DNA of 64,000 bases from Vigna angularis (taxonomy: Eukaryota > Streptophyta > Magnoliopsida > Fabales > Fabaceae). The stretch lies in contig NC_068971.1 of NCBI RefSeq assembly GCF_016808095.1, positions 50,423,631 through 50,487,630 on the forward strand. Reading direction: 5' to 3'. The position numbers and the translations under genes are program-made. Shown one piece after another: positions 37,298-49,758 of this stretch. Below the pieces are notes generated by a model, which made no database searches, had not been told where the DNA came from, and was given only the letters and a program-made list of their open reading frames with translations. Numbering within the stretch: the first letter of the stretch is position 1; each line of letters opens with the position of its first letter.

Positions 37298-38155
37298 TTA
37301 ATGATACAATTTTTTAATATTTTTTGTAAATTTATAATAGATTTTGTATGAAAATTAACCTTCCCAAATTTTATTTAATACGGTAATTTTTTTCAGAAAA
37401 AAAAATTCAGAATCCATCCCCGCATCTTGGCTTATGATACATTTTCAGCTCCACACCTATTTTTAGCATCTACAAAAGGAACATTTTTGTTTTAAAATAT
37501 TAAATAATTGGAGATGAATGAAGTTATAAAATTAAAATATTAATATTTTATGAGGTGCTAAATAGGTGTAGAAAAATTAAAAGATGTGTGTTTATAATTT
37601 TGCTACGGCATGTAAATGAAAGAAATGCTATGAGTAAGAGGATTGGTTGACTAGGAAAATATAAGGTTTTGTTCCCAAAGCATTTTCACTTTTAAATGAG
37701 AAATGAAGTGATACTTTTCCTAATTATTTTTTAACTACGTGTGGTGTGGTTTATCAATTAAGATTGCTGAGTTGTAGGCATAGTCACCCAGCCATCTTAA
37801 GAAAGCAATAATACTAGTGTGCATAATTCAAGCCGTAGCACTATGAAATTTGAGCATATACTCATTGAAAGATGCCAAACTAAGAGGGACAAAACATTCT
37901 CAAGGAAAAGAAGTTGCTTTTTATTTGATAAGCAATTACAGCACACATCTCTCATGGTCATCTTCCAACTTAAAAGTAGAGGAAAAGTGACCAATCACCC
38001 AACACATCCACCCCTACTCATTATAACATCACATTCTTTACAAAGGACAAGGCTTAACAACAGTAAAAAGGAAAATAACAGATAAAATAAAAGTAGACCA
38101 CAAACTTTGCTTTGCTTTGGGTCTTTTGACCCAGCGATCACAAACTTTTATCGCA

Positions 38156-39357
38156 TTAATTGGATTTGAAGGGAATGGCTCTGATTACGACTTGGTGGTA
38201 CAGAGCCGCAAGAGCAGCTCCAACGAAGGGTCCAACCCAGAAAATCCACTGTGCAACAAAAAATGCGAAAGGGTTAATTAGAAGAATGCATTACCTCACT
38301 AACTTCCTGTAAATTCCAAAATTTGATAATAATATATTTCAAAATTTAAAGAGAAATATAACATACGTGATCATCCCAGCCAAGATCTTTGTTGAAAATG
38401 ATGGCAGCACCGAGACTTCGAGCAGGGTTGATACCGGTGCCAGTGATTGGGATGGTGGCCAAGTGCACCAAGAACACAGCGAATCCAATGGGCAAGGGTG
38501 CCAAAATCTGATCATTCCACCAACATTATATATTAACAAGTGTATTTCTTGTTTTGTGGTAAAATATTTATGAATTAATATATTTTTTTCATGAATAATA
38601 AAAGTAGGGTACACACAGGAACGTGTGAGTCTCTAGCGTTACGCTTGGCGTCAGTGGCTGAGAAAACAGTGTAGACGAGAACGAAGGTACCAACAATCTC
38701 AGCACCGAGTCCATCACCTTTGGTGTAACCAGAGGCAACGAAGTTGGCACCACCGTTGTGTTTCCCGAAGAAGGTTTTTCCTTCGAAACCTTTGACCACA
38801 CCAGCACCAACGATAGCACCCAGAACCTGCATCACCATGTAGAACAGTGCCCTAGTCAACGACAATTTCCTCGCCAAGAAGAGTCCGAATGTCACAGCCG
38901 GGTTTATGTGTCCCCCTGCATCATCACACACCAACACAAACCACAGCGATTATTATTAATTAATGTATATATATAATTATAACAGCATATATGTATAAGG
39001 AAGAGAGGAAGTGTTTTTACCTGAGATTCCAGCGGTGCAGTAAACGAGAGCGAAGATCATACCACCGAAGGCCCAAGCAATGCCTTGAATGCCAACGGTT
39101 GCGCACTTGGAATCGGACCTATTGACACCCATGACGGTTAAGATAGTTATGTAGAGGAAAAGAAAAGTAGCCACAAACTCGGCTATTCCGGCTCTGTAGA
39201 AGGACCAAGAAGCGAGTTCGGAGGGTTCGAATAGTGGAGCCGACGGAGGCTCTTGGTAGTCCTTTCCATCGTCTTGGCTCTGAGCCGCAGTCCCGATGGG
39301 TTGCCTCTCTGAGAATTTGTTCGCTCCCAATGAAACATCTTGCTCCTTTCCCTCCAT
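38156..39357 (-). CDS. PIP1: Plasma-membrane aquaporin, PIP1 subfamily
   Basis: Four exons on the minus strand, 39357-39021, 38915-38617, 38507-38367 and 38248-38156, encode 289 residues. PIP1 proteins are six-helix channels for water, and some relatives for CO2 or peroxide, in the plasma membrane, usually working as heterotetramers with PIP2. Both pore motifs are intact: NPA at residues 117-119 (GGHINPAVT) and 239-241 (GINPARS). The long N-terminus with [20 protein letters not shown] and the short C-terminus ending [10 protein letters not shown], without the PIP2 phosphorylation tail, place it in PIP1. The exon pattern is that of plant PIP genes. A TATA box lies 66 bp upstream of the ATG. 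It is the one gene of the minus-strand series with no counterpart in the Arabidopsis gene runs I recall, so it may be an insertion into the block. Confidence 0.96.
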
Positions 39358-42217
39358 TTTTTGCTCACTCTATCTTTCTCCAACTTGTGGTTGTGGTGAT
39401 GATGATGATGTGTTCTTGGGATTATTTATATGCACTCAGTGTAAAGATGGAAGAGAAAATAAAATTAGAAATTGAGGGTGAGTGGGGGTGGCTGGTGGGG
39501 CCTGATGATGTTGTGATTTCTTATCTTTTTGGCCGTCCAATCCTTTTGATTCATTAATTGGTTTGAAGGAGACTTAGTTGGAAGGCTATGATCGGAGCAA
39601 CAGACAATGGTAGCGTCCTTGCTGGCATGCCTCTCACCACGCATTGCATGGCCCACTGTTCCATTTTTCCAGTGAGTTGCACATGCTCCTATAATATATA
39701 CAAGAGATGAAATTCGATTTGGCAAGGTACAGAGAATTCGCCTAGTTTTAATTCCAGTGTCAAATTCCGATATGTTTGTTATGCATTGATGGTGATTGTA
39801 CTAAAATAGTCGTTTTGAATTTTCATAACAGTAGTTTATTATAACCAAACGAAACATAGTTTTGAAAAATATATCCACGATTAGATAAACCTGGTTTTTC
39901 TAACCATTACCATCGAATTTCTTCCCAAATCAATTCATTAGAATATGGTTGCCCTATGGCTGTCCACCAATTCATTTGAATAATTTATCTATATGATAGA
40001 ACGAGACCATGAATAACTAAGCCATATACTCTTAATTGTAGGAACAAGTTCTTTATATTAAAGAACGACATAAAATCAATTGTAGAATCGAAGGAAATAG
40101 ATAGAATAAAAATTAGGTAATTTTACTGAAAAAGGATAAAGGACGAGGGTAAGAACTGAAAGAAAACGATTTGATGACAACAAAATAAATTCACAAAAAG
40201 TATGCTTATAAAAGATTAAAGGAGCTAATATATTTTTAGTTTCTTAGATATAAAATTATATGAATATAGTCGTTCTAATTAAAGATGGTAATTTTTTTAT
40301 ATATGTTAAATAATAATTCAGAATTACATTTGAGTGATAATATATCAAATGGTATAAAAAGTTTTTAAACGTATGTTGTTTAACACGTTATAAAAGTTTA
40401 GAGTTATGCTAAAATAATTATATTTATTCACTTTTAAGTTTAAAAACCAATATCAAAGTTTGAGATAAAAATAAATTACAATTTTATATTTAAGTTTAGG
40501 ATAAAAACATATTTAATCTAAAATAAAAAATTGTGAGAAAAAAAAGGTATTTTACTGATCTAGAACTAAAAGAAGGAATATCATATTTTTGTTTTAGTGG
40601 CTATAAAAACAAAGAAATTTAAAGCCACGCACTTAACATTATAATGGTTAATAAACTACTCTCATTAGTTATATAGACATGCAAAGTTGTTATCACATAA
40701 AACAAATTAAATATTCGTATAGCTTTTGTTTTTTTAGTAATGGTACCTAACATGAGTTAATTTAATTCAATTCCTTGTCTAGTTCCAATGACTTGTTAGG
40801 GATAGAATTAAAAAGAACAAATTATTTGCGATATCTTTGCCTTGTAAAACCATTTTATAGTAAGCATATAGAGTTTTTCTTCATCATTGTGATCTGGCAA
40901 TGCCAAGAGCCACTGGTAAGATGGATCACTAATGTCCTGTTCAGATCATGGTCCTCGACCCTTCTTGCTTTTTTTCTTTATTAATGTCTGTTTTTGTGAA
41001 GAAAGAGTAAACCCTATATTATATTGTTTTTAAATTATTTTATATTACACCTATTTTTTTTATATTTACAGTATAGTTTTCTTCGCAATATTGTTCAATG
41101 GAATTTTTTAAACTATTAATGGAGTATAATGTATAAAGATTATCATCATAACATTTTTAAATAGTACAAAAAATCAGAAGGAATAAAAGAATTATTAGTT
41201 TGCAATATTATACTTTATCAAAAAAAGAAAAAAAAAAAACTAATCAAGAAAATAACTTTTGGTTATTCACTTCTTGCTTTCCTTCAGTGAGAGGGGACAA
41301 GAATTCCAGTAATTCATCATAATTTGTTTGCAAATTTGTTACCAATATATGTCTCCATGCACTTTAAGTTGTTAAATAAAATCGTTGATTTCCATAATCA
41401 TTTTAAAATTGTATATAAGTTTTGAATTGTAATTAGTTCTAGAAATTTTAGTCTGAGAATGTAATAAAAGTATACTTTTGCATATATCATTAATTACATG
41501 ACTAGGGTTCTTGTATTTTAGTCAATAGATGCTATATTATTTTAAGAATAAGATTTTGTCTCTTTCAATTCATAACAACGTTGCCTCAATAATTGAATAA
41601 ATGAATACATATATACGCAGAACTTTTGGAAGCCCATGATCAATTTTATGTTCTCAGTGTTGACAAACTATTGACGGGAAATTATAAAAAAATATAATAA
41701 CTCTTCACCTTATACCGTCAACTAAATTAGAGCCACAAGTTTCAAATTTTAGTTTTCTTTTAGTTAGAGGTTATACTATTGTTGGCGGTTTGTTTTGCAA
41801 TATGAAAAATTAGCCCTATGTCACATGCTGAATAATAACTTCATTGTCCCATTTTCGACTACATTTATTTCTAATATTCTTGTTTTTTTACTTTTTTTTT
41901 CATGTGAAAATAATCAAGGTCGAAACTATAAAAAGAAATGATGTTTTAACTTTTTTTTTCTTTGGGTATATATGTCAATTAGCAGGGTTTCTCTGTTGCA
42001 AAAATTGTGTTATAAATATATTGCAAAATATGTATTTTTTTTCAAATTTGTTGGTTGAACTTGTGGCAATAAATTTGGCGATGGAACTTATTGCAATTGG
42101 CCCTATTTTATAGGAACAAGCCTTTTTAACCACAAGATGTTGGTTTTAAACATTGTTTACCTCTTTTGCAAGTCATGGGATATGTATCTTCTTCTATGAC
42201 AATCCTTCTCCTCCATC
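39358..42217. other. Spacer upstream of PIP1
   Basis: PIP1 promoter at the left, then AT-rich sequence with no recognisable gene. Confidence 0.55.
39423..39430 (-). promoter_or_regulatory. TATA box of the PIP1 gene
   Basis: TATAAATA on the minus strand, 66 bp upstream of the start codon. Confidence 0.65.
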
Positions 42218-42420
42218 TATAAATATATACTATTTGGCTTAACACACTTTCTCTCTCTCTCGTTCTTCCATCTTCTGTCTCCTTTTCTCGAATTATTATT
42301 CTCGAATTATTTTCTCGAATTTGCTATTGCTCTCTTATCTCCAATACCGACTCTAGTATTCTTTCAAAACAAGTTGAAGAATGGATTCATGTGAACAAGA
42401 TATGTTGAAACACTTTACTT
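42218..42420 (+). promoter_or_regulatory. Orphan promoter-like stretch with CT-rich leader
   Basis: TATAAATATATA at 42218-42229 is followed at the normal distance by a CT-rich leader (about 42248-42262) and three copies of TTCTCGAATTA at 42285-42322. The first ATG, at about 42381, opens only 13 codons before a stop. It has the look of a plant core promoter plus 5' UTR, but nothing coding follows: a decayed gene, a non-coding transcript or a captured promoter. Confidence 0.35.
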
Positions 42421-42885
42421 AGTTAGTGTTTAATGATTTGTCTGGTGTGTACTGTTCCTATAAGAAAACGAAAAACGTTTGGAATTCATTGATTTTCAAA
42501 TATATTGCAGAAAATATCGTTAGACAATTCGTCATAGATAACTACTACTGCTAAGAAATTATTAAAGATAAAGACATAAAAACCAAATCAACAAGTATTA
42601 CAAGTTGCTTGAAAATATCAAAACAAAAAGCATACTTCTACCTAATAAGTTTGTTTCCGAACTTTTTATTGAGAAATTATCGTTATCTTAAACAAATTAC
42701 AAACAACTATTGAAACACAAACACAAATAAATGTCATTTATAAAACTTATTATACACTATCATTGAAGATACCGAAAAAAAAGTGTTACTATAAAGACCA
42801 AAACTTTGTATAAAGAAACAAATAATGTAAGAAAACAATGTTGGATCTATTGAGGAGGAGATTTCCTATGAGTTACACAAACACC

Positions 42886-43452
42886 AATAACATTTGAACC
42901 AACTATATAAGGGATCGACACCACTTTTTACCCAAAACCTTAAGCCAATGGGTTAATGAGTCTTTCATCTTTATATACTGTTCTACTTTCTCATTTCTAT
43001 CCAATGTAGGACTTGGACTCACATTTGGATACCCACCAAACAAACCTAATCATAAAAAGAAAAACAATTTTCGTTTAACCCCACTTTTAAAAAGGAAGAG
43101 AAATTTCTTCGTATATAAAAAGTCAGGTTGTGTTCGTATTTAAGTTTTTAAGGACACTATATTTACAGGGTTCAGAAATCAAGTTGTGTTCGTCATTTTT
43201 TCGGTATTTACAACCTCCTCAACTTGAAATATGTTTAAATTTCTAATACAAGGATGCAAAAGTTATAATGGTTCTTCTTTCACTTTTTTTTACGATTTTT
43301 TGTTGGGTATCCAAGTGAGTCTAAGTCCCACATTGAATAGAAATAAAAAAGTAGAGCAGTATTTAAAGATGAAAGACCCATTAATCCATTGTCTTAAGGT
43401 TTTGGATAGAGAATGGTGTTGATCCCTTATATAACTCGTTCACATACCCAAT
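42886..43452. repeat. Foldback element: two about 150-bp inverted arms
   Basis: 42886-43040 and 43303-43452 are imperfect inverted copies of each other around a 260-bp centre. Matching landmarks are TATATAAGGGATCGACACCA against TGGTGTTGATCCCTTATATA, AATGGGTTAATGAGTCTTTCATCTTTA against its complement, and AGGACTTGGACTCACATTTGGATACCC against its complement. The arm sequence resembles LTR/TRIM-type ends. The structure could be two TRIM fragments in head-to-head orientation or a foldback transposon. Confidence 0.75.
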
Positions 43453-44323
43453 ATTTTTTCCCAAAACTTTCCTAAAAGGAAATGTAAATTAAGCGTGATG
43501 AGTTATGAAGACATAAAGGTTTAATAAGAACACTTTACTATTTAAGAGATTGGAGGTAGTGTACTCTGCTACTTTTTCTAAGAATTGAAAAGAATTTTGT
43601 GTGTTCAAAATCTTTAACTGGTGATCATGGAAAGGTAATCAATCATAGAGGCAGTATAGTCTTGCAGAACATGATTCTCCTTTGATCAAGTTTTTTTTTT
43701 AAGGATTTAGTGTTTTTAAGCATTAGTTGATCCCTGCTGAGGGATTTTCATCAGAGGGGGATTTGCATTAGATGATAGTGACCCTTGGAATACGTACATC
43801 ATATGTGAACTACAAGGAACATGACTTCCCAAATTTCCAGAGCATGAAAAACATTAATTTTGGAATATATCTCCTAATTAATAATCAAATAAAATAAATA
43901 ATATTTTAATATTTTTTCGTATGTAAAGAGAATTGGTAATTTTCTATGTTGATCTGATTTTTTTTTTTTTACATGTTGAGCTGTATTTAGTATTATTTGA
44001 GATTTTTTTTTCTAATTTGTTTATATGCAATCAAAGATAACAGGAGTTATCTAGCCACATTTTGATCTTTATAAAATTATTCAAGGTTTATTTGATTTTT
44101 TAAAACTATTTTTTTAAGATAATAATCAACTATATTTATGTATTATATATTTCATTATCTAATACGCTATATTTAAACTAAAATAATTGTAAGAGAAAAG
44201 TGTAAACGATGAACAATATTTTGAACATCTTTCTAAAGTATCACTTTTCTTCCATGACCGTGTTTGTGGGCAGAATTGAATGAGCTGGGCCTAGCTGGGC
44301 CAACTTCTCATGAAACCCATCCA

Positions 44324-45148
44324 GGTGTTACTCCCTCCACCATCCCAAATGCTTCCTCCACCTCCATTACTTTTTAATTCTAAAACCATCCTATATTAAT
44401 TTAATTTTATTTATCTTTTTTTAAAACTCTAAATCTTCCTACACCTTTTCATCCTTCACTTTTATTTTTTTCTGACTCTTTTTCGATGACATTTGAAGCT
44501 CTAATACTTGCATTTCACATCTCTGTCTCAAGGTCTCAACCTAACAAAAATTATGTCAGATTTCTCTTGATACCATAACAAGTAAATATCAAAGCAACTA
44601 ACTTGTAATTGATTGAGATGAGAAAATGGGAGAAGAATAATACACCTGAGCACGTAACTTCAATACTTCCTTATTCAAAAGCTTATTTGTTTTCTTCAAA
44701 CTATCAGCAATACTTTTTGAGAAGGAAAGCCCTAATGTTGTTGGAATAGGTGTAGCTGAACGAGGGGGACTTGGTCTTCTAGAGAATGGAGACACAGACT
44801 TGGAACTCACTCCAAATGGCATCAGCATAGGTCTTGGAGCTGTTCGCTTCAATAATAATCCTGTGGCCGCCATTCTCCAACAAAAGGTCAACGTCCTTCA
44901 CTAACTTAACAAAATTTTTACAATAATATTGAATACAGTGAGCTGATTGTAGAGGGATACTGGTAAGTGGGTTGTTAGTTGTAGATATATTCTTAAACGG
45001 ATATTGAAATCCGTTTGTTCTTCAACAGAGATCGATATCCATTTATGAATCCAACACATATTCACATTCGTTTAAATATTATTAAAGGGTAAAAGAAGAA
45101 TGAGGAGGTGCAGATAACCAGGTGTGGTGGTGGAGGGAGTAACACCCT
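44324..45148. mobile_element. Pack-type DNA transposon (copy 1) carrying a host gene fragment
   Basis: Inverted termini read GGTGTTACTCCCTCCACCA at the left and TGGTGGAGGGAGTAACACCCT at the right. The 8-bp word CCCATCCA occurs directly outside both ends (44316-44323 and 45149-45156), consistent with a target duplication. There is no transposase. It holds two exons and an intron from a PRAF-type gene, plus an internal inverted motif around AAACGGATATTGAAATCCGTTT near 44995. A related element lies at 62826-63540. An 8-bp duplication would suit the hAT superfamily, but the superfamily is not settled. Confidence 0.8.
44470..44885 (-). pseudogene. Captured fragment of a PH-RCC1-FYVE (PRAF/BRX-domain) gene
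   Basis: On the minus strand a first exon piece (about 44885-44646) reads through [38 protein letters not shown] and EVLKLRAQ. It stops exactly at a GT donor (44645-44644). About 100 bp later an AG (44542-44541) is followed by 44540 to about 44470, reading VETLRQRCEMQVLELQMSSK. Joined, this is the serine/proline linker and start of the coiled coil that precede the BRX motif in plant PH-RCC1-FYVE proteins. PH, RCC1, FYVE and BRX domains are all missing, so the piece cannot make a working protein. The intact intron shows that genomic DNA and not mRNA was captured. Confidence 0.8.
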
Positions 45149-45156
45149 CCCATCCA

Positions 45157-46966
45157 TTATGACGACCCAGCATGCACATCTAAGCCCATCAAATTATAGA
45201 TATGACACTCACATAGTCAGAAAAGTTGGAAATTGAAAAGTTGTGGAAGGAACTAGATGCCCGACAGAGTAGAATGAGTTTAAAGGAATGAATAGAAGCA
45301 GTGGAAACACAAGTTACTCCATTCACATGTTCATAAATAGATATTCCATCATTACCAAAATAACCATCTTCTTTCTCTCTACTTTTCATGGATAAGTAAA
45401 ACACTTTTACCCACTTTAACACCATACACACATTATCGTATAATAAATTAAATATCTTAGTTAAAGAAAATGAATAAAACTGATGGCTAAAATATTCAAA
45501 TTGTAAAACCCTATCTATATTATTAAGTTCATACACAATTGCTTCATCCTTTGAACATGGGTAATAAGACTTTCATTTTTTTTCGTTCAGTTCCTTCTTT
45601 CTCTTTATCCCATAATCCGAGTCCATGTATATGACAATTTAGATTTGGATATTTTTTTAATTTTAAAAATTCAAAATAAATATATATTTAAGTCAAACCA
45701 AAATGGTTGAAACAAGACCAAAGATGATAACGGGAGAAGGGCGATGATTTTGTTATTTCATACCTATCTTTACATAAAAAGAAATAATTTATATCTTCCT
45801 ACACAAACCTAATGGTATCTTTACTAAATAATGAGTATATATTTGTACTTGTACTAGTATTTGTTTTTTATTATTTTAATATTAATTAATTATTTTTTAT
45901 AAAATAATAAAAATTTAAATAAAGAAATATAATATTATTAAATAATTTAATATAAAAAGGAGAATATTTTTTATCTTTAATATCAAGAAATTATATTTAT
46001 ATATATTTTAAATTACAATATCAAATAAAATTTCACGAGAAACAAAACATTTATTACATTGGCAAATTGTTAATTAAGTTTAATTAATAAAAAATTAAAA
46101 TATTTTAAAAAATATGTTAAAGGAAAATAAATATTCAAATTATTTTTTTTTAAATGTTTCTTTATTTCAATTTTTTAAATTGTAATGAAATTTTCTTATG
46201 TATATACTAATAAAAATTAAAACACATCACTTCATAAAAATAACACACAAAAAAATACTATTAATAATTTAAGTTTAACATAAATATTTTACTTTTGAAT
46301 TTTAATATATATTGGATGGTGATAAAAACGATTTATGATTATTGCATTAAATTATTATATTATAGTAAATAAAATATATTTATATAATTATAGTGATAAA
46401 ATTATAATTATGATAATGAGTTAAACAATAAAAAGAAATATATATATATATATATATATATAATATCAAAATAGTGTTATACATTATAAAAGTAAATAAC
46501 AAATAAAAAAATTTAAAAATAAACAAAAGTGTGTCTTATAAACAATTTAATATATCATTGAATAAAAACGTATAAAGGAAAATAAATATGTAATTAAGTG
46601 TGTGATAAAGTGAAAAATATCTAGAGTTAAAAAAAAATTCAAATATTAACCTAATGAAAGTGTTGAGAAATAACGAAAATGGTTTTAACTAAGTGAAACA
46701 ATTATTCAAATAAAAAAAATTAATAATAAGAGAATAAATAAATAAGTTTTTTATATTATTTAGTAAATAAAAAGTTTAAGTTATCAAACACTTAAATTGA
46801 GAGTTAAATATTTTCATGTGAAAAAAATACATAATAAATAAAAATATTCAAATGTAATACATAAAAAATATTTAATTGATATTGATATAACTAATAAAAG
46901 AAAAAATATCTTGAATATGTGATTGAATTTCATAGCAAACTAAACAATTTAAAAAAAAATATCTTG

Positions 46967-47060
<94 letters not shown>

Positions 47061-48337
47061 CTTTATCCACGTTCTCAACTAAAGAAACGGATATTACCTA
47101 AATTCATATTTATACTAAGTTAAAAGGAAAATTCTTGGTCAAAACTAAGATATATTCGAGTAGTATTCATATCATCAGCATGTGTATTTGTCACTTTTAA
47201 ACAAAATCGAACCAAAAAAATTTTGAGAGAGTAAAGATGATACCACATGCAATCTTATTAATTTATTTTTATGCATTATAAACATTGATTTAAAGTATAA
47301 TTTCAGTTGACTATTATATGTTGCTATCCTTATAATAGAATGTATTTTACTTGTGAGCTACTTTTCCAATAGATAATATAAATCATGTTGGAAGAAGAGC
47401 TTTGATAGAAGACGTAAAATATGTGGAACTTGGAAACATTCTTCGAACCTTCAACGGAAACCATGTTTTTCTCTAGCTGGCGGGTTTTTTTTCTTTATTT
47501 TTTCTAATTTTCCACGGTTGGTGGGAGAGGGAAGAGGTATAGTTGGCTTTGCTAATCTCATAATCAACGTCTACTCAATCCATTTTCATAAAAGGTTATA
47601 AAATGTTATCATAGTAAGAATGGAACAACAATATATAATCACGTACTACAACCCACGTTCTCATTTAACACCCTCACACCTTCTGTAAACACTGCATCGT
47701 TAATACCACTATTTTAAATTTTTAATTCTATATTAGCTTTACTTAAATATTCTTTTAATCTACATAAATCATTCTTTTATTTTAGTCTATATTATTTTAA
47801 GTTTATTCTTCAAAATTAACCATTAGGGAACATCTATATCCTAATTAGTTCCTTAGAATCTGAATCATCCATTAGCTAAGGGACCTTTATCCACTTTTAA
47901 ATAATCTTTTAAACTAAGGATTAATAATTTTGAATTTTGGACTTACATTTTTTTATAAGTCAAAACTAAATTCAGACTATAAGTCGATAATTCCAATTTG
48001 AGCATTTGTTTCGTGAAATTATTCCCATTTTCATTTTGAAAGTGCCCAATGCAATATTAGTGCCTGTACTTTTTTAAATCCTATATTTGTTTCATTCCAA
48101 AAGAATTAATCAACTGGAACTTAAAAATACTAAAAATAGGGAGTGTGGAAGCAGTTGTCGAAAAATAATTTACTACATATTTTATACCCACGAAGCCCAT
48201 TACAAAATTTAATTTAATTTTTAAAAGAAAAAAAGAATTTGGCTGGAAGTGTAAATCTAGCAAACTAAAAGGAATTACATTAAAGGGAATTACGTTAAGA
48301 TGAGATGAAATTGTATGTTGTTGATAAGATCTTGGGT
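45157..48337. other. AT-rich spacer 3' of HSPRO
   Basis: Very AT-rich, no gene recognised. It contains short (TA)n at 46440-46462 and a long (TA)n at 46967-47058. The right end should include the HSPRO 3' UTR. Confidence 0.6.
46967..47058. repeat. (TA)n microsatellite, about 45 units
   Basis: A pure TA run. ORFs reading YIYIYI on both strands are artefacts of it. Confidence 0.97.
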
Positions 48338-49702
48338 TTATGGCCACTTGTAATCGTTATTATCCCAGAGGTACCCAAGGAAAGTCTTGGCGGCATCCAA
48401 GCTTGGAAAATACGTCGGTTTAAGGAATATCTGAGTCAACGAGTCAGCCGAGTCGCAACTCAGTCCAACTCGGTTGCCGTTAGCCTCCGAGCTTCCCATC
48501 ACCACCGTCAGGACTTGTTTATACGCGTAGAAGAACCTCTTCATCGCCGCCTCAATCGCCTGCATAGCCTGCAACAGATGAACCTTCTCGAACGCGCTCT
48601 TCGAGACGTACAGTTTCATCGCCGCTTCTTGAATTCTCGGTCCTCCCTTCGGATCCACCTCCACCTCCAATATCTCCGGCACCATGTGCCTCAGATCTCT
48701 GCACATTTTCGTCACTTCCACCAATTCCTTTGACCTGAAGCAGAAAGACGCCGTTTCGCCGCTCGAGGAGCGCACCGAGAGCTGGTTCTTCAAACGCAGG
48801 AATTCGTCCGGATCCATCATCAGGTGAAGATCCTCCACCTCCGCGAGAAGCTTCCAGATGCGCTCCACTGCGTGGCAGTCCTCCGCCGCCTGCTCCAACC
48901 TTTTGGAGTGGATAGCGTCGGCGATCCTCTCCAGAAGCTTCCGCGATGTGTGGATCCACGACTCCGCGATCTGATGCGTGGCGTGCACAGCGTGGTTCTC
49001 GTAGTTCTCCACGCGTTCGTCGTAAGGCGTAGTCTTGAGCGCGTGGATTTCACTCGGTCTGCAGACGCGGTCGTAGAGCAGGCTCGGTTTCGCCGCCAGG
49101 TTCGGCTCTCCCAAACCTAGCGTATAGCTACACCTCCTCATTTGGCACTCAACGGTGAGAAGAATCCTCTGCGCCACGTCCTTGGATTTGTACCACGTGG
49201 CAAGCCGAGGAAGAAGGCTGGCCTCGCTGTAGCTTCGGCTCTCGCTGTTGGTGTTATCTACAGTGAGATCAGCGGTTGGGACGCTGCCACGTGTCTGAGA
49301 ATTGAGCTCCTCGTCTTCGCACAGCATGGCTATGATCTCAATCTGATGAATGGCGAGGGACTCTATCACACGGTTCCATTCCCTGCGGTTGGAATGAGGC
49401 CTGGGATCGGAGAATACAATGGAAAGAAAACGGAAGGTGACTTCCAAAGCTTGCAGGGCAGGTTTTAAAACGGGTTCGTTGTTCCAATTGGGAAAGTCTC
49501 TTGAATTCCAAAGGGTTCTGAGTTGTGGAAGAGAGAGGTAGTAATCGTATGCAGCACAGAGTGCAGGTGGAGCGGAAGAGATGTCTGTGGTGCGGAAGGG
49601 TAGTTGCAGAGAGGGTAAGGAGTTGGCGGGGAGGGAGAGTTTTGGAGATTTGGAAGACATGTCGGAAGCAGGTATCTTTGATTTCCAATGTAAATCAACC
49701 AT
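48338..49702 (-). CDS. HSPRO: HSPRO (Hs1pro-1-like) protein
   Basis: A single uninterrupted 454-codon frame on the minus strand, GC-richer than its surroundings. The N-terminus MVDLHWKSK, the block KSPKLSLPANSLP, the region QMRRCSYTLGLGEPNL and the end AAKTFLGYLWD are those of the intronless HSPRO/Hs1pro-1 family. The founding beet gene was described in nematode resistance. In Arabidopsis HSPRO1 and HSPRO2 interact with the SnRK1 kinase complex and respond to stress and sugar. The mechanism is unknown and no catalytic motif is visible; the protein is largely helical by composition. A TATA box is 49 bp upstream of the ATG. Length is close to the Arabidopsis proteins, so the gene looks intact. 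RPP0 on one side and eIF3f on the other match the Arabidopsis HSPRO2 neighbourhood. Confidence 0.95.
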   Translation of the reverse strand: MVDLHWKSKIPASDMSSKSPKLSLPANSLPSLQLPFRTTDISSAPPALCAAYDYYLSLPQLRTLWNSRDFPNWNNEPVLKPALQALEVTFRFLSIVFSDPRPHSNRREWNRVIESLAIHQIEIIAMLCEDEELNSQTRGSVPTADLTVDNTNSESRSYSEASLLPRLATWYKSKDVAQRILLTVECQMRRCSYTLGLGEPNLAAKPSLLYDRVCRPSEIHALKTTPYDERVENYENHAVHATHQIAESWIHTSRKLLERIADAIHSKRLEQAAEDCHAVERIWKLLAEVEDLHLMMDPDEFLRLKNQLSVRSSSGETASFCFRSKELVEVTKMCRDLRHMVPEILEVEVDPKGGPRIQEAAMKLYVSKSAFEKVHLLQAMQAIEAAMKRFFYAYKQVLTVVMGSSEANGNRVGLSCDSADSLTQIFLKPTYFPSLDAAKTFLGYLWDNNDYKWP

Positions 49703-49750
49703 TTTGAGAGAAGGTTGTGATGTGAAACTGAAAGAGGGGAAGGGAAAGCG

Positions 49751-49758
49751 TATTTATA
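49751..49758 (-). promoter_or_regulatory. TATA box of HSPRO
   Basis: TATAAATA on the minus strand, 49 bp before the ATG. Confidence 0.7.

Noticed and set aside
46872..47101. ORFs reading poly-YI on both strands
   Set aside because: Translation of a (TA)n microsatellite.
48552..49120. Overlapping ORFs on both strands within HSPRO
   Set aside because: Frame shadows of the single long HSPRO coding frame.
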